Of a stretch of DNA of 64,000 bases, positions 16,307 to 25,349 are shown piece after piece. A program made the position numbers and the translations under genes. The DNA comes from Kallotenue papyrolyticum (GTDB lineage: Bacteria; Chloroflexota; Chloroflexia; Chloroflexales; Kallotenuaceae), in contig NZ_JAGA01000002.1 in NCBI RefSeq assembly GCF_000526415.1, positions 1,232,001-1,296,000 of the forward strand, given 5' to 3'. The notes beneath the pieces are model-generated. The model was not told where the DNA came from. It did no database searches and saw nothing but the letters and a program-made list of their open reading frames with translations. Numbering within the stretch: the first letter of the stretch is position 1; each line of letters opens with the position of its first letter.

Positions 16307-17554
16307 TTAGGGCAGAAACTCGCGCAGCCAGCTCTTGAACCGTTCGTACACCGCGCGCCAATTGCCTGTCTCGCTCGGTTTGTTGGCGTCTTTGTGCGGT
16401 TGGCGGAGACCGTTGACCATGCCCCAGCGCACTAACCCGACGCAGGTGGCGTAGGGGGGCGAGTCGACCGCATCGGCCAGCCCGGTGAGATTGGTGGGCC
16501 GGCCAATGCGGACGGGCATGCCCAACATCTCGCGCATGAGCTCGTCGAAGCGCGGCAACAGCGCCGCGCCACCCGTCAGGACGATGCCCGCCGGGAGTAG
16601 CCCTTCGTAGCCGGAGCGCCGGATCTCGGCGGCGATCAGCTCGACGATCTGTTCGGCGCGCGCCTGCAGAATCTGGTTGAGCTCATAGCGACTCACCTGG
16701 ATCTGCTCGCCCGGCGCGAACGATTCGGCGGTGATGCGATCCTCCTCTCCCTCGTGTGGCTCCTCGGCGATGGCAGCGCCGTACTTGAGCTTGAGGTACT
16801 CGGCCGTGTTGTGCGGTGTGTGCAGCACATACACGATATCGTTGGTGAAGTGATTGCCGCCGACCGGCAACACGACACTGTGCCAGATGCCGCCCTGGAT
16901 GAAAATGGCGATATCGGTGGTGCCCCCGCCGATGTCCACCAACACCACACCGCGATCTTTATCTTCGGGTGTCAGCACCGCTTCGCCGCTCGCTAGCGGT
17001 TGCAGTACCAGGTCGTCGATGGTTACGCCCGCGCGCTCGACGCTTTTGATCAGGTTTTGAATGGCCATCACCTCGCCGGTGACGATATGCGTCTCGACCT
17101 CCAGGCGATAGCCCGACATGCCCACGGGATCGCGGATGTTTTCGTGGCCATCCACGATGTAGGCGCGCGGAATGACATGGATGATTTCGCGCTGCGTCGG
17201 GATCGCCACCGCCTGGGCCGATTCGACGGCGCGCGCCACATCCATCGCCGTGATCTCGTGATCGGGCCGTGAAATGGCGACAACGCCGCGGCTGTTGAGC
17301 GACTGGACATGTCGCCCGGCAATACCGACATAGGCCGTGGCGATCCGGTAGCCGCTGAGCCGCTCGGCCTTTTCGACCGAGGTCGAAATCGCGCTGATCG
17401 CATCGTCGATGTTGACGACCACCCCCCGGTCAAGTCCTTTGGAGGGCGTGAGGCCAACGCCCAGAACATTGATCCGACCATCGGGGCGGACTTCGGCCAC
17501 CATCGTACAGACTTTGGTGGTCCCAACGTCAATGCCGACGACCGTTCGGTTCAT
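16307..17554 (-). CDS. ftsA: Cell division protein FtsA
   Basis: Actin-fold ATPase of 415 residues that anchors FtsZ to the membrane. It opens with VVGIDVGTTKVCTMVAEV (phosphate 1), contains VDIGGGTTDIAIF (phosphate 2) and ends with a positively charged amphipathic helix (YERFKSWLREFLP), the expected membrane-targeting segment. GAAAGGATG precedes the start. Directly upstream of ftsZ in the usual order. Confidence 0.96.
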   Translation of the reverse strand: MNRTVVGIDVGTTKVCTMVAEVRPDGRINVLGVGLTPSKGLDRGVVVNIDDAISAISTSVEKAERLSGYRIATAYVGIAGRHVQSLNSRGVVAISRPDHEITAMDVARAVESAQAVAIPTQREIIHVIPRAYIVDGHENIRDPVGMSGYRLEVETHIVTGEVMAIQNLIKSVERAGVTIDDLVLQPLASGEAVLTPEDKDRGVVLVDIGGGTTDIAIFIQGGIWHSVVLPVGGNHFTNDIVYVLHTPHNTAEYLKLKYGAAIAEEPHEGEEDRITAESFAPGEQIQVSRYELNQILQARAEQIVELIAAEIRRSGYEGLLPAGIVLTGGAALLPRFDELMREMLGMPVRIGRPTNLTGLADAVDSPPYATCVGLVRWGMVNGLRQPHKDANKPSETGNWRAVYERFKSWLREFLP

Positions 17555-17775
17555 GGTTCATCCTTTCAAAGCCCCGCCCGGCTGCGAACGATAATGGTTT
17601 GCGCGGCAATCTGTAAAGCCGGTCGGAACTGTTTCCGCGATTATACGCAACTCGATCATGCCATGCAAGCGCCAATTTCTTACACCAACCTTACAAGAAG
17701 CCCTGACGAAACTCCTATTGATCATTGAACACAGAACCATGCGCAACCAGGACTATTTGCTTTACGTTGCCATGC
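17555..17775. other. Intergenic stretch between ftsQ and ftsA
   Basis: 221 bp of noticeably lower GC than its surroundings. No reading frame with a ribosome site and no clear hairpin is seen. It may hold an internal promoter for ftsA-ftsZ, but I cannot point to a convincing -35/-10 pair. Confidence 0.4.
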
Positions 17776-18687
17776 TCAACGATAGTAGGGCGTGGTTGGC
17801 CGCAGGTCCAGAAAACGAAAGTTGGTGCCCTGTTGCAGCAGGTAGGTGAGAATCGCAAGTTTCTCCTCCAGCCGTTCGCTCCGCCCGATCACCACCTGAC
17901 GTCCATCGGCAACGATCAACGATACGCCCAGGCCGGCATCCCATTCGATGCGCTGGAGCGGCGCCGGAAGCTCCTCGATGCGCAGCATGATCCGGCGCGC
18001 CACTTCTAGTGCGTCGGGATCGACGCGATCGCCCGGTTTCAGCTCGCGGTTGGGCGTCGTATCGACGATCTCCACCTGCCGCACGACCTCGGGCGTGGGC
18101 TCGGCCGTCACCGCCGTCGGGGCCGCCTCCGCAGCTGCCGTCGATGCGGGTGCGGGCGGCAGCGGTGGCAAGGCCCCGCCCTGCGACGTGTCCGGCGCCG
18201 ACGCGGGCGCTACCTCCGCCACGCGATCCAACACCAGCCCATCCCAGGTGACAGCGTAGCTGGCACCGTTGTGGATCCAGCGTACATCGGGATGCCGCTC
18301 GCGCACCTGGACGATCAGCCGATCGGGCAGCGCCGCGCGCGCGCGCACCGCCTCGATGTATGGGCTCTGCCCGATGCGCGCTTCGATCTCGTCCTGGCGC
18401 ACCAGCCAGATCGGTGTGCCTTCCGCGGCGGCGATCTGGCGAATGGCGGCCAGCGACAGGGCGCGGTTGCCCTCAGCCTGGACCTCGCGCACGACGTAGC
18501 GCGGCGACGTCAGGGCATCGTAGAGCAGCCAGGCGGCGCTGCCTGCCAGCAGCAACGCCGGCAGCTTGCCACTGCGCACGGCCCAGCCCAAGCGGCGGCG
18601 CAGACCAGGCCGCACTTGAGCGCTGTTGCCGGGCGCGCGCTTGGGTCGCCGCGGGCGGTTGTCCTGCGTTGTTTCGCGCGTTTCCAT
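17776..18687 (-). CDS. ftsQ: Cell division protein FtsQ/DivIB
   Basis: Bitopic division protein of 303 residues. A basic cytoplasmic tail is followed by one membrane helix (about 41-58) and a POTRA domain beginning YVVREVQAEGNRALSLAAIRQ. The C-terminal beta domain is split from it by a Pro/Ala-rich stretch of about 60 residues (around 165-215) not typical of the family. It links septal peptidoglycan synthesis to the FtsZ ring. The start lies 6 bp after the ddl stop. Confidence 0.88.
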   Translation of the reverse strand: METRETTQDNRPRRPKRAPGNSAQVRPGLRRRLGWAVRSGKLPALLLAGSAAWLLYDALTSPRYVVREVQAEGNRALSLAAIRQIAAAEGTPIWLVRQDEIEARIGQSPYIEAVRARAALPDRLIVQVRERHPDVRWIHNGASYAVTWDGLVLDRVAEVAPASAPDTSQGGALPPLPPAPASTAAAEAAPTAVTAEPTPEVVRQVEIVDTTPNRELKPGDRVDPDALEVARRIMLRIEELPAPLQRIEWDAGLGVSLIVADGRQVVIGRSERLEEKLAILTYLLQQGTNFRFLDLRPTTPYYR

Positions 18688-18693
18688 GCCGCT

Positions 18694-19896
18694 TCAGAAT
18701 GGCCGATCCAGGTCGCGTACCCGCGGATCGGCATGGCGCTCCAGCGCCAGGGCGATCAGTCGCTCCAGCAGCTGCGGGTAGGGCAGACCGCTGGCCGCCC
18801 ACAGCTTGGGATACATCGAACCCTCGGTAAAGCCGGGCAGCGTGTTGACCTCGTTCAGATACACCGCGCCGCTGTCACGGTCCAGCAGGAAGTCCACCCG
18901 CGCCAGGCCCGCGCCATCGATGGCTTTGAAGGCGGTCACCGCCATCTCGCGCACGCGCGCGGCAGTGGCGTCATCCAGCGGCGCGGGGATCAGGTAGCCG
19001 GTACGGCCCTCCAGGTACTTGTCGGCGTAGTCGTACCATTCGTGCGCCGGCACGACCTCGCCCACTACCGAGGCGGCCACGTCGTCGTTGCCCAGCACGG
19101 CGACCTCCAGTTCGCGGGCATTGATGCCCTGTTCGACGATCAGCCGTCGGTCGTGCTGCGCGGCCAGATCAAGGCCCTGCGCCAGCTCCTCGCGGGTGCG
19201 GCATTTGCTCACGCCGACGCTGGAGCCGGCGTTGGCCGGCTTGGTGAAGATCGGGTAGCGCAGCCGCTGCTCGATCTGGTCGAGGAGCGCCGTGCGCTGG
19301 CGTTCCCAGTCGCTGCGCCGCAGCAGCAGGTAGGGCAGCACCGGCAGGCCGGCGGCCACAAAGGCAGCTTTCATCATCCCCTTGTCCATGCCCACCGCCG
19401 AGGCCAGCACGCCGCAGCCGACGTAGGGCATGCCCGCGATCTCCAGTAGGCCCTGCAGGGTGCCGTCCTCGCCGTACATGCCGTGCAGCACCGGAATCAC
19501 GACATCGAGCGGTCCGATCGGTGCCCCTGCCAGAGCATGGTGCTCGGGGGGCGCGGGCGGACGGTCAAGCGCCGTGGCCGGATCGGGTAGGCGACCGGCC
19601 GACACATGCGCCGGCAGCGACGAGCGGACGACGCCCGGTTGGGGCGGGCGGCCCAGCAGGTGCGGATCGGCGGCCTGTTCCAGCGCGTAGAGCGGATCGC
19701 CGCCGACCAGCCAACGTCCGGCCTTGTCGATGCCGATCGGCACGACCTCGAAGCGGTGCTGATCCAGCGCAGCCATGATCGCGCGCGCCGATTTAAGCGA
19801 CACCTCGTGCTCGCTGTTGCGCCCGCCGAAGATCACGCCTACACGCAACCGTCGCTGCGGCTGTTCGGCGGAGGCGTGCTGCTCCTGCTCGCTCAC
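18694..19896 (-). CDS. ddl: D-alanine--D-alanine ligase
   Basis: ATP-grasp enzyme of 400 residues making the D-Ala-D-Ala dipeptide for peptidoglycan precursors. It reads [20 protein letters not shown] near the start, [23 protein letters not shown] and [12 protein letters not shown], all family hallmarks. The start is a GTG preceded by GGGAGGACAAGC; it overlaps the murB stop as GTGA, so the pair is translationally coupled. The long N-terminal frame beyond it lies inside murB and is rejected. An insertion rich in Pro/Ala (about residues 75-110) lies before the HGMYGEDG motif. Confidence 0.95.
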   Translation of the reverse strand: MSEQEQHASAEQPQRRLRVGVIFGGRNSEHEVSLKSARAIMAALDQHRFEVVPIGIDKAGRWLVGGDPLYALEQAADPHLLGRPPQPGVVRSSLPAHVSAGRLPDPATALDRPPAPPEHHALAGAPIGPLDVVIPVLHGMYGEDGTLQGLLEIAGMPYVGCGVLASAVGMDKGMMKAAFVAAGLPVLPYLLLRRSDWERQRTALLDQIEQRLRYPIFTKPANAGSSVGVSKCRTREELAQGLDLAAQHDRRLIVEQGINARELEVAVLGNDDVAASVVGEVVPAHEWYDYADKYLEGRTGYLIPAPLDDATAARVREMAVTAFKAIDGAGLARVDFLLDRDSGAVYLNEVNTLPGFTEGSMYPKLWAASGLPYPQLLERLIALALERHADPRVRDLDRPF

Positions 19897-20822
19897 GCTT
19901 GTCCTCCCACCAGTTGGACTTCCAGCTCCAGCTCGATGCCAAACTCGCGCAGCACCCGCTCGCGCATGATCCCGATCAGCGCCAGCACATCGCCGGCAGT
20001 GGCGCCGCCGGTGTTGACAATGTAGTTGGCATGCTTGTCCGAGACGATCGCGCCACCGACGCGCGTGCCCTTGAGCCCGGCGCGATCCAGCAGCGTTCCC
20101 GCTGTGGTACCGGGTGGATTTTTGAAGACCGAGCCGCACGACGATCCGGCCGGTGTTTTGCGTTTGCGCTCCTCGGCGATGGCGCGCATCTGCTGCGCCA
20201 GCCGCTGCGGATCGTCGCGGAAGAGGCGCAGTTCGGCTGCCAGGATCACCGGCGGCACAGCCGCGGGTGCCGGCCAGGCCTGTCGCTTCAGCACGCTGGA
20301 GCGGTAGGCGTAGGCGAAGCGTTCGGCCGGCCATTCCTCAACCTCATCGCCGCGCAACACCCAGGCGCGCAGCAGCGCTTGCGCCATGTCGCCGCCGTAA
20401 CAACCGGCATTGCCGTAGAGCGCGCCGCCGAAGGTGCCGGGCAGCCCTTCGGCCCAGACCAGCCCGCCATAGCCCTGCCCGGCCAGCCGCCGCGCCGTGC
20501 CGGCGGTAGGCGCGCCCGTCTCGGTCCACAGCCATGCCTGATCGCCCCGCGTCTCGACGCGCTGCTGCGCCGCGCGGTTGCGGATCACCAAACCGGGAAA
20601 GCCCGCATCGCTGACCAGGATATTGCTACCGCCGCCCAGCACAAACACCGGCAATGACTCATGCGCCGCCCAGGCTAGCAGCGCGGCGCACTCCGCGGCG
20701 CTGGTGGCCGTGGCGAAGTAGCGTGCCGGCCCGCCGATGCGCCAGGCGGTGTAGCGCGCCAGCGGCTCGGCCTCGCGCAGGAGCCCCCGCACTGATGCTA
20801 TGTTGGCTGCTGTGATCTTCAC
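19893..20822 (-). CDS. murB: UDP-N-acetylenolpyruvoylglucosamine reductase
   Basis: FAD-dependent enzyme of 309 residues that reduces UDP-GlcNAc-enolpyruvate to UDP-MurNAc. FAD-binding stretches [12 protein letters not shown] and [14 protein letters not shown] are clear, with the active-site region [10 protein letters not shown] and a C-terminal [13 protein letters not shown]. Size and lack of the extra loop fit a type II MurB. Its TGA overlaps the GTG of ddl. Confidence 0.96.
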   Translation of the reverse strand: MKITAANIASVRGLLREAEPLARYTAWRIGGPARYFATATSAAECAALLAWAAHESLPVFVLGGGSNILVSDAGFPGLVIRNRAAQQRVETRGDQAWLWTETGAPTAGTARRLAGQGYGGLVWAEGLPGTFGGALYGNAGCYGGDMAQALLRAWVLRGDEVEEWPAERFAYAYRSSVLKRQAWPAPAAVPPVILAAELRLFRDDPQRLAQQMRAIAEERKRKTPAGSSCGSVFKNPPGTTAGTLLDRAGLKGTRVGGAIVSDKHANYIVNTGGATAGDVLALIGIMRERVLREFGIELELEVQLVGGQA

Positions 20823-20846
20823 CGGCTCACGTCTCCCTGTTGCTGC

Positions 20847-22247
20847 TCAGCCGTGGCTGCTGCGCCGCGCCAATCGCGCCAGCACCCGTTCGCCGACCAG
20901 ATAGCCGTCGCCCGCCCCGAGCGTGAGCAGCACATCGCCGGGACGGAGCAGCTCCTCTAGGCAGGCCACGGCGGCATCGTTATCGCCCGCCTCGATCACC
21001 TGCGGGTGGTGCAGCCGCTGCGCCAGCCAGGCGGCATCGATGCCCGGAAAGTCTTCCGCCCGCTCGCGGGACGGATAGATCGCGCCGATCAGCACCATGT
21101 CCGCGGCGTCGAAGGCCGTGGCAAAAGCATCGATCAGCGCCTGGGTGCGGCTGAAGGTGTGCGGTTGGAAATAGGCCACCAGGCGCCGCTGCGGGTAGCG
21201 CATGCGCGCCGCCTGCAGTGCCGCCTGCACTTTGGATGGATTATGCGCATAGTCGTCGATCACCGTCACGCCGGCGGCCTCGCCCTTGTACTCGAAGCGT
21301 CGTGCCGCGCCCTGGAACTCCTCCAGCGCGGTGAGCATCGGCTGCAGCTCCTGCGCGCCGAGCAGCTCGCGCACGCCCAGCGCCGCGCCCAGCGCATTGC
21401 GCACATTGTGCAAGCCGGGCATGCGCAGACGGCCTGTGGCGTGCATACCGCTCTCGTGATCAACAACCTCGAAGCAGGTCCAGCCCTGTTCCTGACGGAT
21501 GGCGCTGGCCTGCCAGCCCTGCGTGCCCTGCGTGCCATAGACGACGATGCGCTGCTCCGCCAACTCCGCCTGCCAGCGTTGGGCGGCCTGCTGCGCGCCG
21601 GGATCGTCCTGGCAGACGATCAACGCGCGGCGCGTCTGGCGCGCAAACTGATCAAAGGCCGCCGCGACCGCTGCGGGAGTGGGATACACATCCACATGGT
21701 CCCAATCCACGCTGGTGACGATCGCCACCTCGGGCACCAGGCCCAGGAACAGCCGGTCGTACTCATCGGCTTCGATCACGAACGGACCGCTGCCCCAGCG
21801 CGCGTAGCGCTCCAGCCCCGGCACGGGGCCGCCCGCCGGCACGATATAGGCCGGATCGGAGCCCAGACGGCTCAGGATCAGCGCGCACATGGCGGTGGTG
21901 GTGGTCTTGCCGTGCGTGCCGGCGATCGCCAGTGTCGCTTTGTGCTGCGACCAGGTGTGCCACAGGTCGGCCCGCTTGACCACCGGCAGATCGCGCTGGC
22001 GTGCCGCCAGCAGCTCGGGATGGTCAGGCCGTAGCGCCGAACTGATCGCCACCACCTCCACATCGCGCAGATGGGCTGCATCATGGCCGATGCAGATCGT
22101 CGCACCGCGGGCCGCCAGCTCACGCGTGAGGTGGTTGGCCTGCTGATCGCAGCCGCTCACGCGGTGGCCCTGATCGAGCAGCAGATGGGCAATCGCGCTC
22201 ATGCCCGCTCCGCCGATGCCGATGATGTGGTAGTGCGTCATAGCCAA
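20847..22247 (-). CDS. murC: UDP-N-acetylmuramate--L-alanine ligase
   Basis: Mur ligase of 466 residues that adds L-Ala to UDP-MurNAc. It shows the N-terminal GIGGAGMSAIAHLL Rossmann loop, the ATP loop GTHGKTTTTAM near residue 113, EADEYDRLFL and DDYAHNPSKV. The start is followed 24 bp later in the transcript by murB. It lies directly downstream of the CvpA-like membrane gene. Confidence 0.96.
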   Translation of the reverse strand: MAMTHYHIIGIGGAGMSAIAHLLLDQGHRVSGCDQQANHLTRELAARGATICIGHDAAHLRDVEVVAISSALRPDHPELLAARQRDLPVVKRADLWHTWSQHKATLAIAGTHGKTTTTAMCALILSRLGSDPAYIVPAGGPVPGLERYARWGSGPFVIEADEYDRLFLGLVPEVAIVTSVDWDHVDVYPTPAAVAAAFDQFARQTRRALIVCQDDPGAQQAAQRWQAELAEQRIVVYGTQGTQGWQASAIRQEQGWTCFEVVDHESGMHATGRLRMPGLHNVRNALGAALGVRELLGAQELQPMLTALEEFQGAARRFEYKGEAAGVTVIDDYAHNPSKVQAALQAARMRYPQRRLVAYFQPHTFSRTQALIDAFATAFDAADMVLIGAIYPSRERAEDFPGIDAAWLAQRLHHPQVIEAGDNDAAVACLEELLRPGDVLLTLGAGDGYLVGERVLARLARRSSHG

Positions 22248-22269
22248 CCGTCCGGCGTGTCTGCGCCTC

Positions 22270-22854
22270 CTACTGGCGCATTTTCGGTAAGCGCAAGAAG
22301 AGAATAATCAACAACAAAATGAACAACAGCGCAAAGACCGACGGTAGATAGTTTTGCAAGACATTCACGCCGGTTGCCGGCGTCACCTCGATCGTCGTTT
22401 GCGTATCGAAAAACTCCGGATTGCGCTGGTTGATCATGCTGAACAACTGCGCTCCTACCAGGATGACGTTGATCCCGCCCAGCACGGCGCCCATCAAGCG
22501 TCCGGCGGCAGCCATGTTGCGGCGCTCGCCCAGCGCGCTGCCGATGATATAGACCAGAATGGCGACCAGGATGAAGCCGATCATCTGAAAGGTGGTCGGG
22601 TTGTCCTCGGCGATCAGCGGTGTCGCCTGCAGGTCGGTCCCCAGCAGCGTGCCGAAGAACGAGGCGAAGGCTGCAACGATGCGGTTGATCAACTGGCCCA
22701 GCAGGCTGGCGCGGTCGGTGCTGCCGAAGAAGATCAGCGCCAGCAGCAGGCCAACGGTGGTGATCGCTTCTTCGCGCCAGCCACGCCGGAAGCCATACAG
22801 CGCGCCGATGATCACAAACGGCGCGATCAGCAACACCTGGTACGAGATCGTCAT
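22270..22854 (-). CDS. CvpA-like small integral membrane protein in the dcw cluster
   Basis: Membrane protein of 194 residues with four predicted helices, of which the first (VLLIAPFVIIGALYGFRRGW) and its Gly/Arg motif are CvpA/colicin-V-production-like. The last helix ends in a short basic tail. Its ATG overlaps the murG stop as ATGA, so it is translated with murG. Function is unknown; position between murG and murC suggests a role in envelope assembly. It could also be a lineage-specific membrane protein unrelated to CvpA. Confidence 0.7.
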   Translation of the reverse strand: MTISYQVLLIAPFVIIGALYGFRRGWREEAITTVGLLLALIFFGSTDRASLLGQLINRIVAAFASFFGTLLGTDLQATPLIAEDNPTTFQMIGFILVAILVYIIGSALGERRNMAAAGRLMGAVLGGINVILVGAQLFSMINQRNPEFFDTQTTIEVTPATGVNVLQNYLPSVFALLFILLLIILFLRLPKMRQ

Positions 22855-24233
22855 GCGGGTCTGCCCTCCAGCCGCGCCAGGTCGAGCAGCGCGTCGGCCA
22901 GGCGCGCGGCGGCATCGGGCCGTGCCAGCGCGGCGCTGCGCCGTGCCATCTGGCTACGCGCCTCGGCGTCCGTCAGCAGGCGGCGCAGCTCGCGGAAGAG
23001 CGGGCCATCGGTTGGCGCACCGGTGCCCAGCAGCTCGTGGTCGGCAAGGCACACCGCCGCGCCATGCTGGACCAGATACGCGGCATTCTCCTCCTGATGC
23101 ACATAGGGGTAGGGCACCAGCACCGCCGGCAGGCCCATCGCCGGCAGTTCGGCCAGCGTGGAGGCGCCGGCGCGACACAGGGCCAGATCGGCCGCGCCAA
23201 ACGCCTGGGCCATGCTCGGTCCGGCGGCGTGGTGCGCATCGCCCTCGCTGAACAGGTAGGGATAGAGCCGGTAGCGCGCGCGCAGGGCCTCCGGTAGCTG
23301 CGCGGCAGCGTCGCGCAGCCAGTGCTCATCACCCTCGCGGCCACAGATGTGGATCACCTGCGCCAGCGCCAGCAGCTCGGGCAGGAGCTGGCAGACAGCG
23401 CGGTTGATGCTGCGCGCACCGCGGCTGCCGCCATAGACAAAGAGCACCGGCTGATCGGCGTGCAGACCAAAGGCGGCGCGACAGGCGGCGCGTTGGGTGG
23501 CGGCAGCCAACAGCTCAGGACGCACCGGGTAGCCCGTGACGATGGTTTTGTGCCGCGGCAGGTAACGCAGCGACGGCTCGAACGAACAGGCGGCGCGCGT
23601 GGCGATGCGCGCCAGCACGCGCACCGCCCAGCCGGGCACGATGTCGGGCAGATAGATCATCGTCGGCACGCCCAGGCTGCGCGCCGCGACAAACAGCGGC
23701 ACGCAGACATAGCCGCCGGTGCCCAGGATGGCCGCAGGACGTTCGCGGCGGAGCAGCGCCCGAGCCTGGCGCACGCCGCGCGCCAGGCGGCCCAGGTTGC
23801 GCGCCAGCTGCAGCGGCCCCCGTCCGCGTATTGCGGCAGCGCTGATGCCCACAAAGGGCAGGTCGCTCTCGCGGGCGACCAGATCGCGCTCCATGCCATC
23901 GTGCGAGCCAACGTACATCAGATCTACCTCAACGTCGGCGCCAGCCGCCGCTGCCCTCGCGGTCTGTGCTCCGTGTTCGGCGGCGCGTGGATGCCGATCC
24001 GCTGCTGAGCCGTCGCCACCCGCGCGTGGCAACGGTGGTCGGCGGGCGGCTGCTCGTGCGGGCAAAACTGTAGCGACGGCCAGGGCTGGATACACGTGGC
24101 CCCCGGTGCCGCCGCCGCACAAGAGCAGCAAGGGCCGGAATGAGGCCGATCGGCCGGCGGCGTGGCTGGTTGAGCGTGCGGCGCCGCTCGACGATCGGAC
24201 TGACGATCGGTTGGGCTGGTTGCTCATGGACAT
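22851..24233 (-). CDS. murG: UDP-GlcNAc:lipid I glycosyltransferase MurG (long form)
   Basis: GT-B enzyme that makes lipid II on the inner face of the membrane. It carries GGGTGGHVYPALAVA, GTGGYVCVP, FVYGGSRGARSIN, CRAGASTLAELPAMGLPAVLVPYP and HQEENAAYLV. The frame from the ATG at 24233 gives 460 residues against a usual 350-380: about 33 extra residues before the G-loop and an Ala/Arg-rich insertion of about 45 residues right after it, before LMYVGSHDG. The true start is uncertain because no ribosome site is seen; any start must lie before about 24135, so overlap with the ftsW frame is unavoidable. Confidence 0.9.
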   Translation of the reverse strand: MSMSNQPNRSSVRSSSGAARSTSHAAGRSASFRPLLLLCGGGTGGHVYPALAVATVLPARAAARRPPLPRAGGDGSAADRHPRAAEHGAQTARAAAAGADVEVDLMYVGSHDGMERDLVARESDLPFVGISAAAIRGRGPLQLARNLGRLARGVRQARALLRRERPAAILGTGGYVCVPLFVAARSLGVPTMIYLPDIVPGWAVRVLARIATRAACSFEPSLRYLPRHKTIVTGYPVRPELLAAATQRAACRAAFGLHADQPVLFVYGGSRGARSINRAVCQLLPELLALAQVIHICGREGDEHWLRDAAAQLPEALRARYRLYPYLFSEGDAHHAAGPSMAQAFGAADLALCRAGASTLAELPAMGLPAVLVPYPYVHQEENAAYLVQHGAAVCLADHELLGTGAPTDGPLFRELRRLLTDAEARSQMARRSAALARPDAAARLADALLDLARLEGRPA

Positions 24234-25329
24234 GTTTCGAGATATTCAGCAGCACGCCCATCGCCCACAGACACATCAGCAGGGACGTACCGCCGTACGA
24301 AATAAAGGGCAACGTCTGTCCTGTGTACGGGATCAGCGAGGAGACGACGGCCATGTTCAGAAAGGCCTGCACGCTGATCCAGGTGGTGATGCCGATCGCC
24401 ATCAGCGCTGCAAACGGGTCGTGGCAGCGCGCGGCGATGCGGTAGCCGCGGTAGGCCAGCGTCACAAACACCACCACCAGCGTCAGCGTACCGATCAGGC
24501 CCAGCTCCTCACCGATGATGCTGAAAATAGCATCGGCGTGGGCCGAGTAGAGCCACAGGAACTTTTCGCGGCTCTGTCCCAGGCCGCGACCGAAGATGCC
24601 GCCGGAGGCCAGCGCATAGAGCGAGTGAATCGGCTGGAAGCCGGCGCCGCGCGGATCGATCCACGGATCTTGAAAGACGCGCAGCCGGTCGATGGCATGT
24701 CCGAAAAACTGGATCACGACCAGCATCAGGCCGCCGGCGGTAAGGATGCCGGCGCCGATGTGCAGCAGGTTGGCGCCCGCCGCGAAGTAGATCGCGCAGG
24801 CGATCAAGCCCAGCAGCGCCGCCGAGCTCAGGTTGGGCTGCAACACGATCAGGCCGCAGAACAGGCCGACCACCAGCGTGAAGGGGATCAGGCCGTACGA
24901 CATGGATTTGAGCTTGTCGTCGCCGCGGCTGATCAGCCAGGCCGCCAGGTAGACGATCAGCGTGAACTTGGCGACCTCGGCGGGCTGGAACTGCAACGGA
25001 CCGATGCGCAGCCAGCGCTGCGCACCGCCGCCGCCAGTGATGCTTTCGGGGAGCAGCAGCGTCAGCCCCAGCATCACCAGCGTCAGCACCAGGCCGCCTA
25101 CGGCCCATTTGCGGTAGATGCGGTAGTCGATGCGCTGCGCGATGAACAGGCCAAGCATGCCCAGCGTCAGCCAGAAGCTCTGGCGCACCAGGTAGTAGAT
25201 CTGGCTATGGCCCTCGGACACGGCGATGAAGAAGCTGGCGCTGTACACCATCACCAGACCGAAGATCGACAGACCAACGGTCAGGGCCAGCAGAAGGTAG
25301 TCGGGCGTGCCGTGCCTGGTGGTGCTCAT
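23929..25329 (-). CDS. ftsW: Lipid II polymerase / division protein FtsW with overlapping tail
   Basis: SEDS-family septal peptidoglycan polymerase with about ten membrane helices. FtsW/RodA signatures include NLSSAALLG, GGIFGRGLGQSREKF and LPFISYGGTSLL. The conserved part ends at LLNISKHVHEQ, about residue 366. The frame then continues for about 100 residues of Arg/Ser-rich sequence across 305 bases that also encode the start of murG in another frame. GGGGAGGAATGAGCG precedes the ATG. The tail is either a real low-complexity extension or the result of a frameshift or sequence error. Confidence 0.92.
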   Translation of the reverse strand: MSTTRHGTPDYLLLALTVGLSIFGLVMVYSASFFIAVSEGHSQIYYLVRQSFWLTLGMLGLFIAQRIDYRIYRKWAVGGLVLTLVMLGLTLLLPESITGGGGAQRWLRIGPLQFQPAEVAKFTLIVYLAAWLISRGDDKLKSMSYGLIPFTLVVGLFCGLIVLQPNLSSAALLGLIACAIYFAAGANLLHIGAGILTAGGLMLVVIQFFGHAIDRLRVFQDPWIDPRGAGFQPIHSLYALASGGIFGRGLGQSREKFLWLYSAHADAIFSIIGEELGLIGTLTLVVVFVTLAYRGYRIAARCHDPFAALMAIGITTWISVQAFLNMAVVSSLIPYTGQTLPFISYGGTSLLMCLWAMGVLLNISKHVHEQPAQPIVSPIVERRRTLNQPRRRPIGLIPALAALVRRRHRGPRVSSPGRRYSFARTSSRPPTTVATRGWRRLSSGSASTRRRTRSTDREGSGGWRRR

Positions 25330-25349
25330 CGCTCATTCCTCCCCGTCGC

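Noticed and set aside
19897-20334. N-terminal extension of ddl
   Set aside because: It lies within murB in another frame; the GTG at 19896 has a strong ribosome site.
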